A DNA stretch of 64,000 nucleotides from Variovorax sp. OV329. GTDB taxonomy: Bacteria; Pseudomonadota; Gammaproteobacteria; Burkholderiales; Burkholderiaceae_C. The stretch lies in contig NZ_FOUG01000004.1 in the NCBI RefSeq assembly GCF_900114785.1, positions 186,001 through 250,000 on the forward strand, in the 5' to 3' direction. The position numbers were made by a program, and so were the translations under genes. The first letter of the stretch is position 1. Each line of letters begins with the position of its first letter. A model generated the notes under the pieces. That model saw nothing but the letters and a program-made list of their open reading frames with translations, was not told the DNA's origin and ran no database searches. Shown here piece after piece: positions 43,846-55,926 of this stretch.

Positions 43846-45253
43846 AGCGCGAGCCCGGCGGCTTCCTGCCCGGGTGCGCGTCCTCCAGCGAGACGGTGGC
43901 GTCGTGCTGGCGCGCGATCTCGATCACGATCGGCAGGCCCAGCCCGGAGCCGTCCGCATCGTTGCCCAGCACGCGGTAGAAGGGCTCGAACACCAGCTCG
44001 CGGTCGGCCTCGGAGATGCCGGGCCCCGAGTCCTCCACCTGCAGCACCACCACCTGGCCGAAAGGATCGCCCAGCACCCGCAGTGTGACCACGCCCGGCT
44101 TCTCGGCCGACGAGGGCGTGTAGGCGATCGCGTTGTCCAGCAGGTTGCGGATCAGCTCCTTGAGCAGCGTCGGGTAGCCCTCCAGCTGCACGCCCGGCGC
44201 GCCGGGCTGGTGGCCGTCGTAGCCCAGGTCGATGCGCTTGTCCATGGCGCGCGGCACCGCCTCGCGCACCACCTCGATGGCCAGGCGCGCGAGGTCGCAG
44301 TTCTGCGGCGCCAATGAACCGCCGCCCACCTCGGCCCGCGCCAGGGCGAGCAGCTGGTTCACGGTGTGTGTGGCGCGCATGCTGGAGCGGCGAATCTGCT
44401 TGAGCGACTGCTTCAGGTCCTCGGCGTTGGCGCCGTCGCGCTGCGCCAGGTCCGCCTGCATGCGCAGGCCCGCCAGCGGCGTCTTGAGCTGATGCGCCGC
44501 ATCGGCCAGGAAGCGCTTCTGCGTGGCCAGCGAATCCTTCAGCCGCATCAGCAGCCCATTGACCGAGCCCACCAGCGGCGCCACCTCCACCGGCACGCTG
44601 CTGTCGTCCAGCGGGCTCAGGTCGTCCGAACGCCGCTCGCGGATGCGGTCCTCCAGCTCCGACAACGGCTTGATGCCGCGCACCAGTGCCAGCCAGATCA
44701 GCAGCACCGCCAGCGGCAGGATGGCGAACTGCGGCAGCAGTACGCCCTTGATGATCTCGGCCGCCAGCAGCTGCTGCTTCTCGCGCGTCTCGGCGATCTG
44801 CACCATCACGCGCATGGGCGGCCCGCTGGCCTGCGGAATCTCGATCCAGGTGCTGGCGATGCGCACCGGCAGCCCGCGCAGCTTGTCGTCGCGCAGCAGC
44901 ACCTCGCCCGGCGGCTCCTCGTCGTCGGGCATGGGCACCTCCGCATCGCCGGCCAGCAGGTGCTTGTTCGCGCCCAGCACCTGGTAGTAGACGCTGTCGG
45001 TGCCGTCGGCACGCAGGATCTCGCTAGCCGCCTCGGGCAACTGGAAGTGCAGCTCGCCCTCGCGCATGCCGACCATCTTGGCCAGGGTGCGCGCGTTGAA
45101 CTCCAGCGCGCGGTCGAAGGGCCGGTTGGCAATGCCCTGCGCCACCAGCCAGGTCACGCCGATGCTCACCGGCACCAGCAGCAGCAGGGGCGTGAGCATC
45201 CAGTCGAGGATCTCGCCGAAGAGGGAGCGCTGGCCGCGTTGGAAGAGTCTCAA
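43799..45253 (-). CDS. Sensor histidine kinase, TctE/QseC-like
   Basis: The 484-residue product has an N-terminal membrane segment ([20 protein letters not shown]), a periplasmic 2CSK-like sensor region (about 40-165) and a second membrane helix ([15 protein letters not shown]). A HAMP-like linker follows. The HisKA box is [20 protein letters not shown] with the phospho-acceptor His, and the ATPase domain has [13 protein letters not shown] and [11 protein letters not shown]. The best start is TTG 45253 ([15 protein letters not shown]) with AGGA about 10 nt upstream. A longer frame to 45349 includes a hairpin and is less likely. Its response regulator is at 46387-47061 on the same strand, but another gene lies between them. 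Signal unknown; TctE homologues sense carboxylates such as citrate. Confidence 0.9.
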   Translation of the reverse strand: MRLFQRGQRSLFGEILDWMLTPLLLLVPVSIGVTWLVAQGIANRPFDRALEFNARTLAKMVGMREGELHFQLPEAASEILRADGTDSVYYQVLGANKHLLAGDAEVPMPDDEEPPGEVLLRDDKLRGLPVRIASTWIEIPQASGPPMRVMVQIAETREKQQLLAAEIIKGVLLPQFAILPLAVLLIWLALVRGIKPLSELEDRIRERRSDDLSPLDDSSVPVEVAPLVGSVNGLLMRLKDSLATQKRFLADAAHQLKTPLAGLRMQADLAQRDGANAEDLKQSLKQIRRSSMRATHTVNQLLALARAEVGGGSLAPQNCDLARLAIEVVREAVPRAMDKRIDLGYDGHQPGAPGVQLEGYPTLLKELIRNLLDNAIAYTPSSAEKPGVVTLRVLGDPFGQVVVLQVEDSGPGISEADRELVFEPFYRVLGNDADGSGLGLPIVIEIARQHDATVSLEDAHPGRKPPGSRFSVRFEAKPRKKRPA

Positions 45254-45276
45254 GGCTTGGGGATCCTGAAGAAGTA

Positions 45277-45303
45277 AGAATTCCGCTTTTGAAGCGGAAT
45301 TCT
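45277..45303. repeat. 12-bp perfect inverted repeat upstream of the kinase gene
   Basis: AGAATTCCGCTT (45277-45288) pairs exactly with AAGCGGAATTCT (45292-45303) around a 3-nt loop. It sits just upstream of the kinase start and about 95 nt upstream of the divergent lipoprotein gene. It could be an operator, a hairpin in an mRNA leader, or a junction left by an insertion. Confidence 0.75.
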
Positions 45304-45398
45304 CCGCCGGCTTATGACGAATTCGTCCGCGAGCGGACGCAAGGGTCATCCCTATTCTTCTTGGTTTGCTTCAAACAAGGAGAGAGGGAGTGAGTCCA

Positions 45399-46361
45399 AT
45401 GAAGAAATGTGTTTCTCGGGTTAGTGTCGCGCGGGCGTTGGCGGTCGTCGCCGCGGGCGCCTTGTGTGCCGTGCTGACGGCCTGTGGTGGTGGCGGTGGT
45501 GGCGAGCCCATTGACGGGAGCGCAGGCGCATCGAGCACGGCGGCTCCGCCGTATGTTCCTCCCGCCACGCCGTCGCAGGTTCCCCCATCCCTGCCACCCA
45601 GCACGCCGCGGGCGGATCCTTACGCGCCCGTTGCCGGCAGCGAGCCGCGGCCGGACCTCCTGGCGCCGCAGCCGGGGTCCACCGCTGCGGTGGGCAACGG
45701 GAGCGAAGGCATCTATGGGTCGATTGCAGGAGATGTCGCGCTGATCGGCGCCAGTGGCAAGCTCCTTCGAAAATCCTCGGGGGATTGGATCATCGGCTCG
45801 ATCACCACGACGGGCCTCAACTGGGTGTTCAATCCCGAGACCATCCAATTCATGTTTTCCGACCCGGTGACGGGCTCCGGCACCTTCAGCCCGCTCAAGT
45901 CAATGGACGGCACCTTTTCCGCGGGAGGCCGCAGCAGCACTCCCTGGGGCCCATTGACCTATTCGGTGGAAAACGCCCTGGCGGTGAATCAACTCAGCGT
46001 GCAGGGCAGCTGGCAGTCGGACGGCGCCGTGGGGCTGTCGCTTGCCATCGATTCCCAGGGCAAGTTCACGGGCACGACGAACGGCTACTCCGTTGGCAAC
46101 TGCGCCATCACCGGTACGCTGACCCAAGCGGAGCCAAGCACCTCCAAGAACATGTTCGCCGTGCACATCGATGTCCCGAACAACAGTGCGACCCAAGGAC
46201 AGATGGCATGCACCCTGGGTACTTCGCCTTTGGACGGCCTGGCGGCCATTGTCTTGACGCCTGCGGGCACGTACGTGGGCAATGGCTACTTCCGGTCGAT
46301 CGTCATGACCGTCTCGTCTCCACAGACCGCCTTCACCGCGGTGCCTGACAAGGTGCGCTAG
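45399..46361 (+). CDS. Predicted lipoprotein inserted between two-component genes
   Basis: The 320-residue product has a lipoprotein signal (RALAVVAAGALCAVLTAC) with the lipidated Cys followed by six glycines. A Pro/Ser/Ala-rich linker (about 45-100) and an exported domain of about 210 residues follow. That domain is rich in Gly, Ser and Thr, with IYGSIAGDVALIGASG, WVFNPETIQFMFSDP and a Cys pair (GNCAITG and MACTLG). No family is recognised. AAGGAGAGAGGGAG gives a strong ribosome-binding site. It lies on the strand opposite to the flanking response regulator and kinase genes. By eye its codons are less strictly G/C-ending than theirs, which suggests a later insertion. Confidence 0.82.
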   Translation: MKKCVSRVSVARALAVVAAGALCAVLTACGGGGGGEPIDGSAGASSTAAPPYVPPATPSQVPPSLPPSTPRADPYAPVAGSEPRPDLLAPQPGSTAAVGNGSEGIYGSIAGDVALIGASGKLLRKSSGDWIIGSITTTGLNWVFNPETIQFMFSDPVTGSGTFSPLKSMDGTFSAGGRSSTPWGPLTYSVENALAVNQLSVQGSWQSDGAVGLSLAIDSQGKFTGTTNGYSVGNCAITGTLTQAEPSTSKNMFAVHIDVPNNSATQGQMACTLGTSPLDGLAAIVLTPAGTYVGNGYFRSIVMTVSSPQTAFTAVPDKVR

Positions 46362-46386
46362 CGTGTGCGGCAGCCATCGGCCGGGC

Positions 46387-47061
46387 TCAGTTCTGGATCT
46401 TCTCCAGGCAGTACCCCAGCCCGCGCACGGTGGCGATACGGATCGGGCCCTTCTCGATCTTCTTGCGCAGGCGATGGATGTAGACCTCGATGGCGTTGAG
46501 GCTCACTTCCTCGCCCCATTCGCACAAGCGCTCCACCAACTGGTCCTTGCTGACCAGCCGGCCGGCGCGCTGCAGCAGCACCTCGAGCAGGCCCAGTTCG
46601 CGCGCGGACAGCTCGACCATCTTGCCGTCGATGGTCGCCACGCGGCCGGCCTGGTCGTACAGCAGCGGGCCGTGCTTGATGGCGTTGCTGGTGGCGCCCA
46701 TGCCGCGGCGCGTGAGGGCGCGCACGCGCGCCTCCAGCTCCTGCAGCGAGAAGGGCTTGGCCATGTAGTCGTCGGCGCCGTAGTCCAGGCCCTTGACCCG
46801 CTCGTCCACGCTGTCGGCGGCGGTGAGCACCAGCACCGGCATCTGCTGGCCGCGGGCGCGCAGGCGCTTGAGGATCTCCAGCCCGTGCAGGCCGGGCAGG
46901 CCCAGGTCCAGGATCAGCAGGTCGAACTCGCTGTTGGTCATGAGCGCCGTGTCGGCCTGGGTGCCGGTGGCCACGTGATCGACCGCCGCGCCGGAGGTGC
47001 GCAGGCTGCGCAGCAGGGCGTCGGCCAGCACCTGGTCGTCTTCGGCAATCAGAATGCGCAT
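46387..47061 (-). CDS. OmpR-family response regulator (TctD/QseB-like)
   Basis: The 224-residue product has a receiver domain (MRILIAEDDQVLADALLRSL; phospho-acceptor Asp in FDLLILDLGLPG; Lys in ADDYMAKPF). A winged-helix DNA-binding domain follows (about 125-224: LSARELGLLEVLLQRAG, IEVYIHRLRKKIEK, VRGLGYCLEK). It pairs with the TctE-like kinase at 43799-45253. In relatives the two genes are usually adjacent; here an oppositely oriented lipoprotein gene separates them, so the kinase may have its own promoter. The lipoprotein could be a target or simply an insertion. Confidence 0.93.
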   Translation of the reverse strand: MRILIAEDDQVLADALLRSLRTSGAAVDHVATGTQADTALMTNSEFDLLILDLGLPGLHGLEILKRLRARGQQMPVLVLTAADSVDERVKGLDYGADDYMAKPFSLQELEARVRALTRRGMGATSNAIKHGPLLYDQAGRVATIDGKMVELSARELGLLEVLLQRAGRLVSKDQLVERLCEWGEEVSLNAIEVYIHRLRKKIEKGPIRIATVRGLGYCLEKIQN

Positions 47062-47126
47062 CGCGGGTGTCTCCTGGAGGAGATTCTAGGTTTGCGCGGC
47101 AACGATCGTGTCTAACCATTGCCTGA

Positions 47127-47618
47127 TCAGGCCGGCCCGGCGGTTTCTCCTGCATAGGCTTCCAGGCCCAGCGCGACCACGGTGGCGACCTCGTTGCCGA
47201 CCGCCGCGCGGAATTCCCCTTCGGCCTGCGCCACGGCGCGCCGGAAGGCCGCCTGCCAGGCCAGGCCGTCGGCGGTGAACTGCACCTGGCGCGCACGCGC
47301 GTCGAGCGGATCGGGGCCGCGCGTCACCAGCCCCCAAGCCTCGCACTGGTCGACCAGCGCGCCCATGGCCTGCTTGCTCATGTCGGCGCGCTCGGCCAGC
47401 TCCGTGAGGCGCGAGCCGCCGCGCGCCAGGTGGCGGGTGATGTGGATGTGGGCAGCGCTCACTTGCGCCCGGGCGGCCAGGTTGGACAGGGCCAGCGGCA
47501 CCTCGGCGTCGTGCGCCATGAGCGAGAGCACGCGTTCGTCGAAGCGGCGCATGGCATGGCCCAGCAGGCGGCCCAGGTGGGTCTGGCGCCAGGCGTCGTC
47601 GTCGGGGTGGTCGGGCAT
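47127..47618 (-). CDS. MarR-family transcriptional regulator
   Basis: The 163-residue product has the MarR winged helix (about 50-115): LSNLAARAQVSAAHIHITRH, then GSRLTELAERADMSKQAMGALV and the wing TRGPDPLDARARQVQFT. Such proteins often repress efflux or aromatic catabolism genes and are released by phenolic ligands. It is divergent from recA across about 140 nt, with no obvious neighbouring target. The ATG at 47618 gives a normal family length. Confidence 0.9.
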   Translation of the reverse strand: MPDHPDDDAWRQTHLGRLLGHAMRRFDERVLSLMAHDAEVPLALSNLAARAQVSAAHIHITRHLARGGSRLTELAERADMSKQAMGALVDQCEAWGLVTRGPDPLDARARQVQFTADGLAWQAAFRRAVAQAEGEFRAAVGNEVATVVALGLEAYAGETAGPA

Positions 47619-47684
47619 GGCGGGAGATGGTAAGGCAAATTGACCAAATAATGACTTTACTGGCTTGTACAGCCCCGTACACTA

Positions 47685-47700
47685 CTGTTCAAGCATCCAG
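47685..47700. promoter_or_regulatory. Candidate LexA (SOS) box upstream of recA
   Basis: CTGTTCAAGCATCCAG has the CTGT-N8-ACAG layout of a LexA site with one mismatch (CCAG for ACAG). It lies 61 nt before the recA start, a normal place for the recA operator. The upstream TGTACAGCCCCGTACA (about 47666-47681) is a second small dyad. Confidence 0.55.
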
Positions 47701-47760
47701 CCTGTGCATCGAGACAGGTGGCCAAGCAACAACCAACCTGTTGAATTTCAAGGAGTTTTC

Positions 47761-48909
<1,149 letters not shown>

Positions 48910-48967
48910 GCCGCTGAGCATCGGCGCCGGGCCGTCGTGATGGTCGGCGGCACCGGCGCAGCTATCC

Positions 48968-49417
48968 ATGGCTTTCGACGCACCTTCCCTCAAGGGCCGG
49001 GCCTTGCGCCTGCTCTCCCAGCGCGAGCACTCGCGCCTGGAACTGGAGCGCAAGCTGGCCAAGTACGAGGAAGAACCAGGCACGCTGGCCAAGGCGCTCG
49101 ATGAACTCACCGCGCGTGACTTCCTGAGCGAAACGCGCGTGGTGCAGTCGGTGCTGCACCAGCGCGCGGGGCGCATGGGCGCCCTGCGGGTCAAGCAGGA
49201 ACTGCAGCTCAAGGGCATCGGCGCGGAGGCCATCGCCGGTGCCATGGCGCAGCTCAAGAGCACCGAGCTGGAGCGCGCCCGCGAGGTCTGGCGCCGCCGC
49301 TTCGGCCAGCCGCCGGCCGACGCGTCCGAACGGGCGAAGCAGACGCGCTTCCTGCTGGCGCGCGGCTTCTCGGGCGAGGTCGTGCGCCGCGTCCTGTCGC
49401 TCTCCGACGACTTCTGA
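48968..49417 (+). CDS. recX: Regulatory protein RecX
   Basis: RecX binds RecA filaments and limits their growth. The 149-residue product is made of three-helix repeats typical of the family: [40 protein letters not shown] and [18 protein letters not shown]. It ends with [20 protein letters not shown]. Length is normal. It lies directly downstream of recA on the same strand, the usual position, and is likely co-transcribed. Confidence 0.95.
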   Translation: MAFDAPSLKGRALRLLSQREHSRLELERKLAKYEEEPGTLAKALDELTARDFLSETRVVQSVLHQRAGRMGALRVKQELQLKGIGAEAIAGAMAQLKSTELERAREVWRRRFGQPPADASERAKQTRFLLARGFSGEVVRRVLSLSDDF

Positions 49418-49480
49418 TTGGGACCCGGCTGAGGTCCGGGCACACCTCTTGCGACGCGGATGATCAAAAATTTTCAGGAA

Positions 49481-49500
49481 GCGCTTATATTTGTAAGCGC
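49481..49500. promoter_or_regulatory. Inverted repeat in the promoter of the RpiR gene
   Basis: GCGCTTA (49481-49487) and TAAGCGC (49494-49500) are exact complements with a 6-nt spacer. The site is 21 nt before the GTG start, inside an A/T-rich patch (AAAAATTTTC just upstream, TATATT overlapping). It is a good candidate for the binding site of the RpiR regulator itself. Confidence 0.6.
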
Positions 49501-49521
49501 ATTTACCTCGAATCCCCGACA

Positions 49522-50466
49522 GTGCAAGCATCAACCCCCCAGGCCGGCAGCGGCAACACGCTCGTGGCGCGCCGCATCGCGCAGGAGCTGCCGCGCCTGA
49601 CGCGCGCGCACCAGCGCGTGGCCGACCATGTGCTGGCGCACCCGCTGCAGGTGGCCACCCAGCCGATCGACGAGCTGGCGGCCAGCATCGGGGTGTCGGT
49701 GGCCACGGCCAACCGTTTCGCGCGCGCCCTGGGATTCGACGGCTATGCCGCCTTCCGCGCCGAGCTGGTGCGCGGCTTCGAGCCGCTGCTGGCGCCGGTG
49801 CAGGAATTGCGCGACAACCTGGCGCAGCCGGGAACCGTGGCGGAGGTCTTCATGTCGGCGCTGGACGAGAGCCAGCGCAACATCGACGCCACCCGCCGCT
49901 CGCTGGACCACACGGCCTGCGAGGACGCGGTCCAGCGCGTGCTCGCGGCCCGCACCACCGCCATCGTCGGCTTCGGCGCCAGCGCCTGGCTGGCCGGCCT
50001 GCTGCACCACGGGCTGGAGTCGTACTGCGCCGATGTGCGGCTGCTGGCCGGCCCCGGCGGCGTCAGCCAGGCCGCGCGCGCGCTGGCGCGCCGCGGGGCG
50101 GACGACCTGCTGATCGTGCTGGGCTTCCCGCGCTACCTCAACGACACCGTCACCCTGGCACGCGAGGCTCGCTCGCGCGGCGTGCAGGTCCTGGCCCTCA
50201 CCGACCGGCCCAGCTCGCCCCTGGCGCCGCTGGCCGACGTGGTGCTTTATGCCCAGACCGCCACCCGCTACCGCCCCAACTGCGAGACCGGCGCGCTGGC
50301 GCTGATCGAAGCCCTGAGCAGCGCCGTCGCCCTGCGCGCACCCGGCGCCTACCAGCTGGCGGGCCGGCTGGTCGACTCGGTGGCGCCCTGGCTGCACGGC
50401 GGCCCGGGCCGCCAGCCGCAGGCGCTGGGCGCCGCGTCCACTTCTTCTTCCAAGCGACCCCGATGA
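49522..50466 (+). CDS. RpiR/MurR-family transcriptional regulator
   Basis: The 314-residue product has an N-terminal RpiR-type helix-turn-helix (about 20-95: HPLQVATQPIDELAASIGVS; ATANRFARALGFDGYAAF). A C-terminal SIS sugar-isomerase-like sensing domain follows (about 130-270: AIVGFGASAWLAGLL, LIVLGFPRYLNDTV). GTG 49522 is the start. Its stop overlaps the start of the isoaspartyl peptidase gene by 4 nt (ATGA), making it the first gene of the peptide-uptake operon. SIS domains usually bind phosphosugars, so the inducer may be an amino-sugar or muropeptide-like molecule rather than a plain peptide. Confidence 0.93.
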   Translation: MQASTPQAGSGNTLVARRIAQELPRLTRAHQRVADHVLAHPLQVATQPIDELAASIGVSVATANRFARALGFDGYAAFRAELVRGFEPLLAPVQELRDNLAQPGTVAEVFMSALDESQRNIDATRRSLDHTACEDAVQRVLAARTTAIVGFGASAWLAGLLHHGLESYCADVRLLAGPGGVSQAARALARRGADDLLIVLGFPRYLNDTVTLAREARSRGVQVLALTDRPSSPLAPLADVVLYAQTATRYRPNCETGALALIEALSSAVALRAPGAYQLAGRLVDSVAPWLHGGPGRQPQALGAASTSSSKRPR

Positions 50467-51440
50467 GTTCCATTCCTCCCGTCATTGCCATCCACGGCGG
50501 CGCCGGCACCATCAGCGCCGCCACGCTCGCGCCCGATGCCGCGCGTGGCTACCACGAGGCGCTGCACGCGATCACGCTGGCCGCACAGAGGCTGCTGCTG
50601 TCCGGCGGCTCGGCGCTCGACGCCACCTGCCTGGCAGTGGAGATGCTCGAGGACTGCCCACTCTTCAACGCCGGCCATGGCGCCGTCTTCACCCATGAGG
50701 AAACCCACGAGCTGGACGCCGCCGTGATGGATGGCGCCGACCTGCGCGCCGGCGCGGTGGCGGGCCTGAGCCACGTTCGCCGCCCGGTACGCGCCGCCCG
50801 CGCCGTGATGGAAGACGGCGCGCATGTGCTGCTGGCCGGCGCCGGCGCCGAGGCCTTCGCGCGCGAGCGCGGCCTGGAAATGGTCGAGCCTGCCTACTTC
50901 TCCACCGATGCCCGCCGCGCCCAGCTGCACCGCGTGCGCGATGCGGGCCGGGTGGCGCTGGACCACGACGCCGCCGCCCTCGCCTTCAACTTCCAGCGCG
51001 AACAGGCGCCGCTCGACGAGGACAGGAAGATGGGCACCGTCGGCGCCGTCGCGCTCGACATGCACGGCCACCTCGCGGCCGCCACCTCCACCGGCGGCAT
51101 GACCAACAAGCGCGTCGGCCGGGTGGGCGACTCGCCGCTCATCGGCGCCGGCACCTACGCCGACGACCGCACCGCCGCCGTGTCCTGCACCGGCAGCGGC
51201 GAGATGTTCATCCGCGTGGCTGCCGCCTACGATGTGTGCGCGCGCATGCGCTATGCCAACCAGTCGCTGGCCGAAGCCTGCGACGCGGTGGTCATGCACA
51301 GCCTGCCGGCCATCGGCGGCAACGGCGGCCTGATCGCCGTCGACCGCCAGGGCCACCTGAGCCTGGCCTTCAACACCGAAGGCATGTACCGTGCACATGC
51401 CCGCGGCGCCGAGGCGCCCGTGACCGCCATCCATCGCTGA
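50463..51440 (+). CDS. iaaA: Isoaspartyl peptidase / L-asparaginase
   Basis: The 325-residue product is an Ntn-hydrolase precursor that self-cleaves to give two subunits. The cleavage site is Gly191-Thr192 in KMGTVGAVALD, with Thr192 the nucleophile. Other typical elements are VIAIHGGAGTIS at the start, FNAGHGAVFT, and the substrate loop GAGTYADDRTAAVSCTG. It hydrolyses isoaspartyl dipeptides and asparagine. It sits between the RpiR regulator (4-nt overlap) and the GsiA-type ATPase gene (6 nt gap). This is also how E. coli iaaA precedes gsiABCD. Subunit processing should produce an alpha chain of about 191 residues. Confidence 0.95.
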   Translation: MSSIPPVIAIHGGAGTISAATLAPDAARGYHEALHAITLAAQRLLLSGGSALDATCLAVEMLEDCPLFNAGHGAVFTHEETHELDAAVMDGADLRAGAVAGLSHVRRPVRAARAVMEDGAHVLLAGAGAEAFARERGLEMVEPAYFSTDARRAQLHRVRDAGRVALDHDAAALAFNFQREQAPLDEDRKMGTVGAVALDMHGHLAAATSTGGMTNKRVGRVGDSPLIGAGTYADDRTAAVSCTGSGEMFIRVAAAYDVCARMRYANQSLAEACDAVVMHSLPAIGGNGGLIAVDRQGHLSLAFNTEGMYRAHARGAEAPVTAIHR

Positions 51441-51446
51441 GCCTTC

Positions 51447-53348
<1,902 letters not shown>

Positions 53349-53398
53349 TTTTTCTTTTTCAACGACAACTCACCCAACGACCTCGAAGGAGTCATTGC

Positions 53399-54937
53399 AT
53401 GAACAAGCGTCTTACCCGAATCGCCCTGGCGCTCTCGCTGGCCGGCCTCGCCCTCTCGGCCCAGGCGGCCGGCAAGGACCTGGTGGTGGCGGTGCAGTCC
53501 AACTTCACCACCACCGACCCGTACGACGCCAACGACACGCTGTCGCAGGCGGTCGCCAAGTCCTTCTACCAGGGCCTGTACGGCTTCGACCACACCATGA
53601 AGATGGTGCCGGTGCTGGCCGACAGCTACACCGTGAGCAAGGACGGCCTGGTCTACACCTTCAAGCTCAAGACCGGCATCAAGTTCCATGACGGCACCGA
53701 CTTCAATGCGCAGGCGGTGAAGGCCAACTTCGACCGCGTCACCAATCCCGACAACAAGCTCAAGCGCTACAACCTCTACAAGAACATCGACAAGACCGAG
53801 GCGGTGGACGCGACCACGGTGCGCTTCACGCTGAAGGAGCCCTTCTCGCCCTTCATCAACTCGCTGGCGCACCCCTCGGCGGTGATGATCTCGCCCGCCG
53901 CGCTGGCCAAGTTCGGCAGCAAGGGCATCGCCCAGAACCCGGTGGGCACCGGCCCCTACAAGTTCGTCGAGTGGAAGAGCACCGACTACCTGAAGGTCGC
54001 CAAGTGGGAAGGCTACTGGCGCAAGGGCTATCCCAAGCTGGACACCATCACCTGGCGCCCCGTGGTGGACAACAACACCCGCGCCGCGATGATGCAGACC
54101 AACGAGGCGCATTTCGCCTTCCCGATGCCGCCCGAGGCCGCGCAGACGCTGATGAACAAGCCCAGCCTGGAAGTGACCAGCGCGCCGTCCATCATCCATC
54201 GCTACATCTCGATGAACGTGCAGCAGAAGCCCTTCGACAACCCGAAGGTGCGCGAGGCGATCAACTACGCGATCAACAAGGAAGCGCTGGCCAAGGTGGC
54301 CTTCTCCGGCTATGCGATTCCCGCCGAGGGCGTGGTGCCCAAGGGCGTGGAATACAACACCAAGCTGGGCCCCTGGCCCTATGACCCGAAGAAGGCGCGC
54401 GAGCTGCTCAAGGAAGCGGGCTACCCCAACGGCTTCGAGAGCCAGCTGTGGAGCGCCTACAACTACAGCACCGCGCAGAAGGTGATCCAGTTCGTGCAGC
54501 AGCAGCTCGGCCAGGTGGGCATCAAGGTGCAGGTGCAGGCCCTGGAAGCCGGCCAGCGCGTCGAGCGCGTCGAAAGCGCGCCGGACCCGGCCACCGCCCC
54601 GGTGCGCATGTACTACGTGGGCTGGTCCTCGTCCACCGGTGAAGCCGACTGGGCGCTGCGCCCGCTGCTGGCTTCCGAGAGCTATCCGCCCAAGCTCTTC
54701 AACACGGCCTACTACAAGAACGCCGAGGTCGATGCCGACATCGCCAAGGCGCTGACGGTGACCGACAGCGCCCAGAAGGCCAAGCTCTACGCCGATGCGC
54801 AGCAGCGCATCTGGAAGGACGCGCCCTGGGCCTTCCTGGTGACCGAGCAGCTGCTGTCGGTGCGCGCGAAGAACCTGGCCGGCTTCTACGTGATCCCCGA
54901 CGGCAGCTTCAACTTCGACGAAGCGGACCTCAAGTGA
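53399..54937 (+). CDS. gsiB: Periplasmic peptide/glutathione-binding protein (GsiB)
   Basis: The 512-residue product has a Sec signal peptide (about 1-24: [17 protein letters not shown]). A family 5 solute-binding fold follows, with [38 protein letters not shown] and [20 protein letters not shown]. It captures ligand outside the inner membrane for the GsiCD permease. It follows GAAGGAG. Length matches GsiB. It is encoded between gsiA and gsiC. Confidence 0.94.
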   Translation: MNKRLTRIALALSLAGLALSAQAAGKDLVVAVQSNFTTTDPYDANDTLSQAVAKSFYQGLYGFDHTMKMVPVLADSYTVSKDGLVYTFKLKTGIKFHDGTDFNAQAVKANFDRVTNPDNKLKRYNLYKNIDKTEAVDATTVRFTLKEPFSPFINSLAHPSAVMISPAALAKFGSKGIAQNPVGTGPYKFVEWKSTDYLKVAKWEGYWRKGYPKLDTITWRPVVDNNTRAAMMQTNEAHFAFPMPPEAAQTLMNKPSLEVTSAPSIIHRYISMNVQQKPFDNPKVREAINYAINKEALAKVAFSGYAIPAEGVVPKGVEYNTKLGPWPYDPKKARELLKEAGYPNGFESQLWSAYNYSTAQKVIQFVQQQLGQVGIKVQVQALEAGQRVERVESAPDPATAPVRMYYVGWSSSTGEADWALRPLLASESYPPKLFNTAYYKNAEVDADIAKALTVTDSAQKAKLYADAQQRIWKDAPWAFLVTEQLLSVRAKNLAGFYVIPDGSFNFDEADLK

Positions 54938-54992
54938 TCCTGCGCGCGCGCCAGCCGGCATCGGGCCTTCTTGACCTCGCGGGGTGCCGGGC

Positions 54993-55913
54993 ATGATCCA
55001 GTACGTGATCAAGCGCCTGCTGGGCCTGCTGCCCACGCTGCTGATCGTCTCGCTGCTGGTGTTCCTGTTCGTGCACATGCTGCCCGGTGATCCGGCGCGG
55101 CTGGCCGCGGGGCCCGAGGCGGGGCCGGAGACGGTGGCGCTGGTGCGCCAGGAGCTGGGGCTGGACAAGCCGCTGCCGCAGCAGTTCCTGAACTTCTTCG
55201 GGAACATGCTGCAGGGCGACTTCGGCACCTCGCTGCGCTCGCGCCGGCCGGTGGCCACCGAGATCGCCGACCGCTTCATGCCCACGCTGATGCTCACGAT
55301 CACCAGCATGGCCTGGGCGGTGCTGTTCGGCATGACCATCGGCATCGTCTCGGCGGTCTATCGCAACCAGTGGCCCGACCGGCTGGGCATGACGCTGGCC
55401 GTCTCGGGCATCTCCTTTCCGGCCTTCGCGCTGGGCATGCTGCTGATGCAGCTGTTCTCGGTGCAGCTGGGCTGGCTGCCCACGGTGGGCGCCGACACCT
55501 GGAAGCACTACATCCTGCCCTCGCTCACGCTGGGCGCCGCGGTGGCGGCGGTGATGGCGCGCTTCACCCGCGCCTCCTTCGTGGAAGTGATCCAGGAGGA
55601 TTTCGTGCGCACGGCGCGCGCCAAGGGCGTGTCGGAGAAATGGGTGGTGCTCAAGCACTGCCTGCGCAACGCGCTGATCCCGGTGGTCACCATGATGGGC
55701 CTGCAGTTCGGCTTCCTCTTGGGCGGCTCCATCGTGGTGGAGGCGGTGTTCAACTGGCCAGGCCTGGGCCGCCTGCTGGTGGAAGCGGTGGACATGCGCG
55801 ACTACCCGGTGATCCAGACGCTGGTGCTGCTGTTCTCGCTGGAGTTCATCCTGATCAACCTGGTGGTGGACGTGCTCTACGGCTTCATCAACCCCACCAT
55901 CCGCTACAGCTGA
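54993..55913 (+). CDS. gsiC: ABC peptide transporter permease (GsiC)
   Basis: The 306-residue product has about six membrane helices in the DppB/OppB pattern. It starts [20 protein letters not shown], has the periplasmic region [20 protein letters not shown], and the cytoplasmic EAA motif with [17 protein letters not shown] for docking the ATPase. The chosen ATG 54993 matches the family start; GTG 54984 three codons earlier is possible. It lies 55 nt after gsiB and 13 nt before gsiD. Confidence 0.93.
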   Translation: MIQYVIKRLLGLLPTLLIVSLLVFLFVHMLPGDPARLAAGPEAGPETVALVRQELGLDKPLPQQFLNFFGNMLQGDFGTSLRSRRPVATEIADRFMPTLMLTITSMAWAVLFGMTIGIVSAVYRNQWPDRLGMTLAVSGISFPAFALGMLLMQLFSVQLGWLPTVGADTWKHYILPSLTLGAAVAAVMARFTRASFVEVIQEDFVRTARAKGVSEKWVVLKHCLRNALIPVVTMMGLQFGFLLGGSIVVEAVFNWPGLGRLLVEAVDMRDYPVIQTLVLLFSLEFILINLVVDVLYGFINPTIRYS

Positions 55914-55926
55914 GTTTTTCCCCGCG

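Noticed and set aside
47663..47675. CTGGCTTGTACAG as a LexA box
   Set aside because: The half-sites are 7 nt apart instead of the 10 needed between CTG and CAG; the site at 47685 fits better.
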